Source: Staphylococcus rostri (lineage in GTDB: Bacteria; Bacillota; Bacilli; Staphylococcales; Staphylococcaceae). Taken from it: a stretch of 64,000 nt of DNA. This document shows positions 61,853 to 64,000 of the stretch, one piece after another. Position numbers and translations under genes: made by a program. Location of the stretch: contig NZ_PPRF01000014.1 of assembly GCF_002902145.1 (NCBI RefSeq), positions 1 through 64,000 of the forward strand, given 5' to 3'. Under the pieces are notes generated by a model. It searched no databases. It was not told the origin of the DNA and was given only the letters and a program-made list of their open reading frames with translations. Numbering within the stretch: position 1 is the first letter of the stretch; every line of letters starts with the position of its first letter.

Positions 61853-62171
61853 TCTTATTAAAACATTGCGCATGAATTATTTGTATGATTTCTATCAATC
61901 ATTATTAACAGAGAAACAGCGTAATTACTTGCGTTTGTACTATCTTGAAGATTATGCATTGAGTGAAATTGCAGATACATTTGAAGTGAGTCGTCAAGCC
62001 GTGTATGATAACATAAGAAGAACGGGCGAGCTTGTTGAAGATTATGAAGAGAAGCTTGGCTTATACCGTCGTTTCACACGTCGCCAAGAACTTTATCGTG
62101 CGATGCGTGAACATATTGATGAACCAGAAACACTCAATCGTTATATACAAGAACTAGAAGAATTGGAATAA
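61839..62171 (+). CDS. ylxM: YlxM/UPF0122 family helix-turn-helix protein
   Basis: The 110-residue protein begins [13 protein letters not shown] at ATG 61839, inside the end of ftsY; the longer frame from 61788 would overlap ftsY further and is rejected. A sigma-70 region 4-like helix-turn-helix ([20 protein letters not shown], about 42-61) is followed by a charged helical tail. In Firmicutes the family is linked to ftsY and ffh and stimulates SRP GTPase cycling in streptococci. Ffh follows after 13 bases. Confidence 0.93.
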   Translation: MTENDLIKTLRMNYLYDFYQSLLTEKQRNYLRLYYLEDYALSEIADTFEVSRQAVYDNIRRTGELVEDYEEKLGLYRRFTRRQELYRAMREHIDEPETLNRYIQELEELE

Positions 62172-62184
62172 GGAGGGTCACTTT

Positions 62185-63552
62185 ATGGCGTTTGAAGGAT
62201 TATCCGATCGTTTACAAGCGACAATGCAGAAAATCAAAGGTAAAGGTAAAGTGACTGAAGCTGACATCAAAACAATGATGCGCGAAGTACGTTTGGCATT
62301 GCTAGAAGCCGACGTTAACTTTAAAGTCGTGAAAAATTTTGTGAAGACAGTTTCAGAACGTGCGCTCGGCTCAGATGTAATGAAGTCGTTAACGCCTGGT
62401 CAACAAGTCATTAAGATTGTACAGGAAGAACTGACGACATTAATGGGTGGCGACAATAGTCAGATTACCATGGCGAAAAAGCCGCCAACTGTTGTGATGA
62501 TGGTCGGTTTACAAGGGGCAGGTAAAACAACAACCGCTGGTAAATTAGCGTTATTAATGCGTAAGAAATACAACAAAAAACCATTGCTCGTTGCTGGTGA
62601 CATTTATCGTCCCGCTGCGATTAAACAATTACAAACAGTCGGTAAGCAAATCGACATTCCTGTATACTCTGAAGGCGACCAAGTCAAACCACAACAAATC
62701 GTAGAAAATGCTTTGAAGCACGCGAAAGAAGAGCATTTAGACTTTGTGATTATCGATACAGCTGGTCGTTTGCACATTGATGAAGCGTTAATGGGCGAAT
62801 TACAAGAGGTCAAAGAGATTGCGAAGCCGAATGAAATTATGCTCGTTGTCGATGCGATGACGGGTCAAGATGCGGTGAACGTCGCAGAATCATTCGATCA
62901 ACAATTAGACGTTACAGGTGTGACATTAACAAAATTAGATGGTGATACACGTGGTGGTGCTGCACTATCAATCCGTGCCGTAACACAGAAACCGATTAAA
63001 TTTGTCGGTATGAGTGAAAAGATGGATGGCTTAGAGTTATTCCATCCAGAGCGTATGGCATCACGTATTTTAGGCATGGGCGATGTCTTAAGCTTAATTG
63101 AAAAAGCACAACAAGATGTCGATGAAGAAAAGGCGAAAGATCTCGAGAAGAAAATGCGTACGTCATCATTCACACTCGATGACTTTTTAGAGCAGCTCGA
63201 TCAAGTGAAAAACTTAGGGCCACTGGATGACATTATGAAAATGATTCCAGGGATGAATAAAGTAAAAGGCTTAGATCAGTTGAATATGAGCGATAAACAA
63301 ATCGATCATATTAAAGCCATTATTCAATCGATGACATTGGAAGAACGTGAAAATCCTGAAAAACTGAACGTATCAAGAAAAAGACGTATTGCGAACGGTT
63401 CAGGACGTTCATTACAAGAGGTCAACCGCTTATTAAAACAATTCAACGATATGAAGAAAATGATGAAACAATTTACAGGTGGCGGCAAAGGTAAAAAAGG
63501 TCGTCAAGGTCAATTACAAAATATGTTGAAAGGTATGAACTTACCATTCTAA
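62185..63552 (+). CDS. ffh: signal recognition particle protein Ffh
   Basis: Ffh is the SRP54 homologue that binds signal sequences and the 4.5S/6S scRNA. The 455 residues have an N domain, a G domain with GLQGAGKTTT near 108-117, DTAGR near 191 and TKLDGDTRGG near 249, and a methionine-rich M domain (about 330-450; MKMIPGMNKV and MKKMMKQF). AAGGAGGGTCAC precedes the ATG. The gene for the RNA partner is not in the window. Confidence 0.97.
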   Translation: MAFEGLSDRLQATMQKIKGKGKVTEADIKTMMREVRLALLEADVNFKVVKNFVKTVSERALGSDVMKSLTPGQQVIKIVQEELTTLMGGDNSQITMAKKPPTVVMMVGLQGAGKTTTAGKLALLMRKKYNKKPLLVAGDIYRPAAIKQLQTVGKQIDIPVYSEGDQVKPQQIVENALKHAKEEHLDFVIIDTAGRLHIDEALMGELQEVKEIAKPNEIMLVVDAMTGQDAVNVAESFDQQLDVTGVTLTKLDGDTRGGAALSIRAVTQKPIKFVGMSEKMDGLELFHPERMASRILGMGDVLSLIEKAQQDVDEEKAKDLEKKMRTSSFTLDDFLEQLDQVKNLGPLDDIMKMIPGMNKVKGLDQLNMSDKQIDHIKAIIQSMTLEERENPEKLNVSRKRRIANGSGRSLQEVNRLLKQFNDMKKMMKQFTGGGKGKKGRQGQLQNMLKGMNLPF

Positions 63553-63604
63553 CGCTGTAATACGCAGATTTTTGAAGAAAAAACAAAAGGTAAAGTATTT
63601 TCTC

Positions 63605-63633
63605 TTTACAAAGTATCTGTGACCTGTTATTAT
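63605..63633 (+). promoter_or_regulatory. rpsP promoter
   Basis: TTTACA (63605-63610), a 17-base spacer and TATTAT (63628-63633) form a good vegetative promoter in the ffh-rpsP gap. Transcription would start near 63640, giving a 43-nt leader to rpsP. Confidence 0.8.
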
Positions 63634-63682
63634 TGTTTCTTGTAGATAACAAAACTTATGACTTTGAAGGAGAGAATTATAA

Positions 63683-63958
63683 ATGGCAGTAAAAATTCGT
63701 TTAACACGTTTAGGTTCAAAAAGAAATCCATTCTACCGTATCGTGGTAGCTGATGCACGTTCACCACGTGATGGTCGTATCATCGAGCAAATCGGTACTT
63801 ACAACCCATCAGCAGTGAATGCACCAGAAGTAAAAATCGACGAAGCATTAGCTTTAAAATGGTTAAAAGACGGTGCGAAACCAACTGATACAGTTCACAA
63901 CATCTTATCACGTGAAGGTATCTTAAAAACATTTGACGAACAAAAACGTTCAAAATAA
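63683..63958 (+). CDS. rpsP: 30S ribosomal protein S16
   Basis: This basic 91-residue S16 starts [20 protein letters not shown] and has [12 protein letters not shown] near 21-32 and IGTYNP near 37. GAAGGAGAGAA precedes the ATG. In staphylococci rimM, trmD and rplS normally follow; here the window ends 42 bases later. Confidence 0.97.
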   Translation: MAVKIRLTRLGSKRNPFYRIVVADARSPRDGRIIEQIGTYNPSAVNAPEVKIDEALALKWLKDGAKPTDTVHNILSREGILKTFDEQKRSK

Positions 63959-64000
63959 TACGAACACACTTTAACAGTGGGACAAATCAAAAGCAGGTTT

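Noticed and set aside
63976-64000. Possible start of another GTGGGACA-type repeat at the right end
   Set aside because: Only about 25 bases are visible before the window ends, too few to assign it to a repeat family.

Overview
The window is chromosomal DNA of a low-GC Gram-positive bacterium, clearly a Staphylococcus. The gene order lspA-rluD-pyr operon, rqcH-gmk-rpoZ-coaBC-priA-def-fmt-rsmB-rlmN-stp-pknB-rsgA-rpe-thiN-rpmB-asp23-fakA-recG-fapR-plsX-fabD-fabG-acpP-rnc-smc-ftsY-ylxM-ffh-rpsP follows the staphylococcal core backbone, and the surface protein has the YSIRK signal, SD repeats and LPNTG anchor typical of the genus. It does not look like S. aureus. The pyrimidine operon carries pyrK and a class 1B pyrD, and lineage-specific genes and repeats sit at several junctions. 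A species outside the aureus/epidermidis group, for example the intermedius-hyicus side, is plausible but cannot be fixed from the sequence alone.

Layout. 1-1506: end of a lactococcin-972-type ABC exporter (DUF1430 membrane protein plus ATPase) and a small membrane-anchored protein. 1521-1822: a 159-bp intergenic repeat and a gene remnant. 1854-3260: lspA and an RluD-family pseudouridine synthase. 3302-15069: a complete UMP biosynthesis operon (pyrR-P-B-C-carA-carB-pyrK-D-F-E) with two PyrR attenuators. 15071-17040: a MarR regulator whose promoter is a perfect 36-bp palindrome, an AHL-lactonase-like metallohydrolase, a VOC protein and a 29-residue membrane peptide. 17044-19814: rqcH, gmk, rpoZ. 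19833-21779: an accessory insertion with repeats, a gene tail and an AbiE toxin-antitoxin pair whose toxin gene is broken three times. 21854-25473: coaBC and priA. 25516-34736: a damaged fic gene and a giant, roughly 2,770-codon Sdr-type surface protein gene with a one-base frameshift in its SD region. 34970-41599: translation and cell-wall-signalling genes from a deformylase-like protein to the Ser/Thr phosphatase/PASTA kinase pair. 41659-43108: a V8-type serine protease and a decayed gene split by a repeat. 43279-50132: rsgA, rpe, thiN, rpmB, asp23-like, fakA and the two-subunit L-serine dehydratase. 50135-64000: recG, the fapR-plsX-fabD-fabG-acpP fatty-acid cluster, rnc, smc, ftsY, ylxM, ffh and rpsP.

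Most of the window is tightly packed core metabolism, translation, secretion and lipid synthesis, with start/stop overlaps and clear terminators. The accessory material is concentrated at four or five junctions between core genes. Much of it is decaying (AbiEii, Fic, two or three nameless remnants) or frameshifted (Sdr). The most unusual object is the Sdr-like protein. It has 16 B-type repeats, including a duplicated three-repeat block with aberrant modules, but no recognisable N2-N3 ligand-binding domain. In its place is a short Tyr/Gly/Cys/Pro-rich segment.
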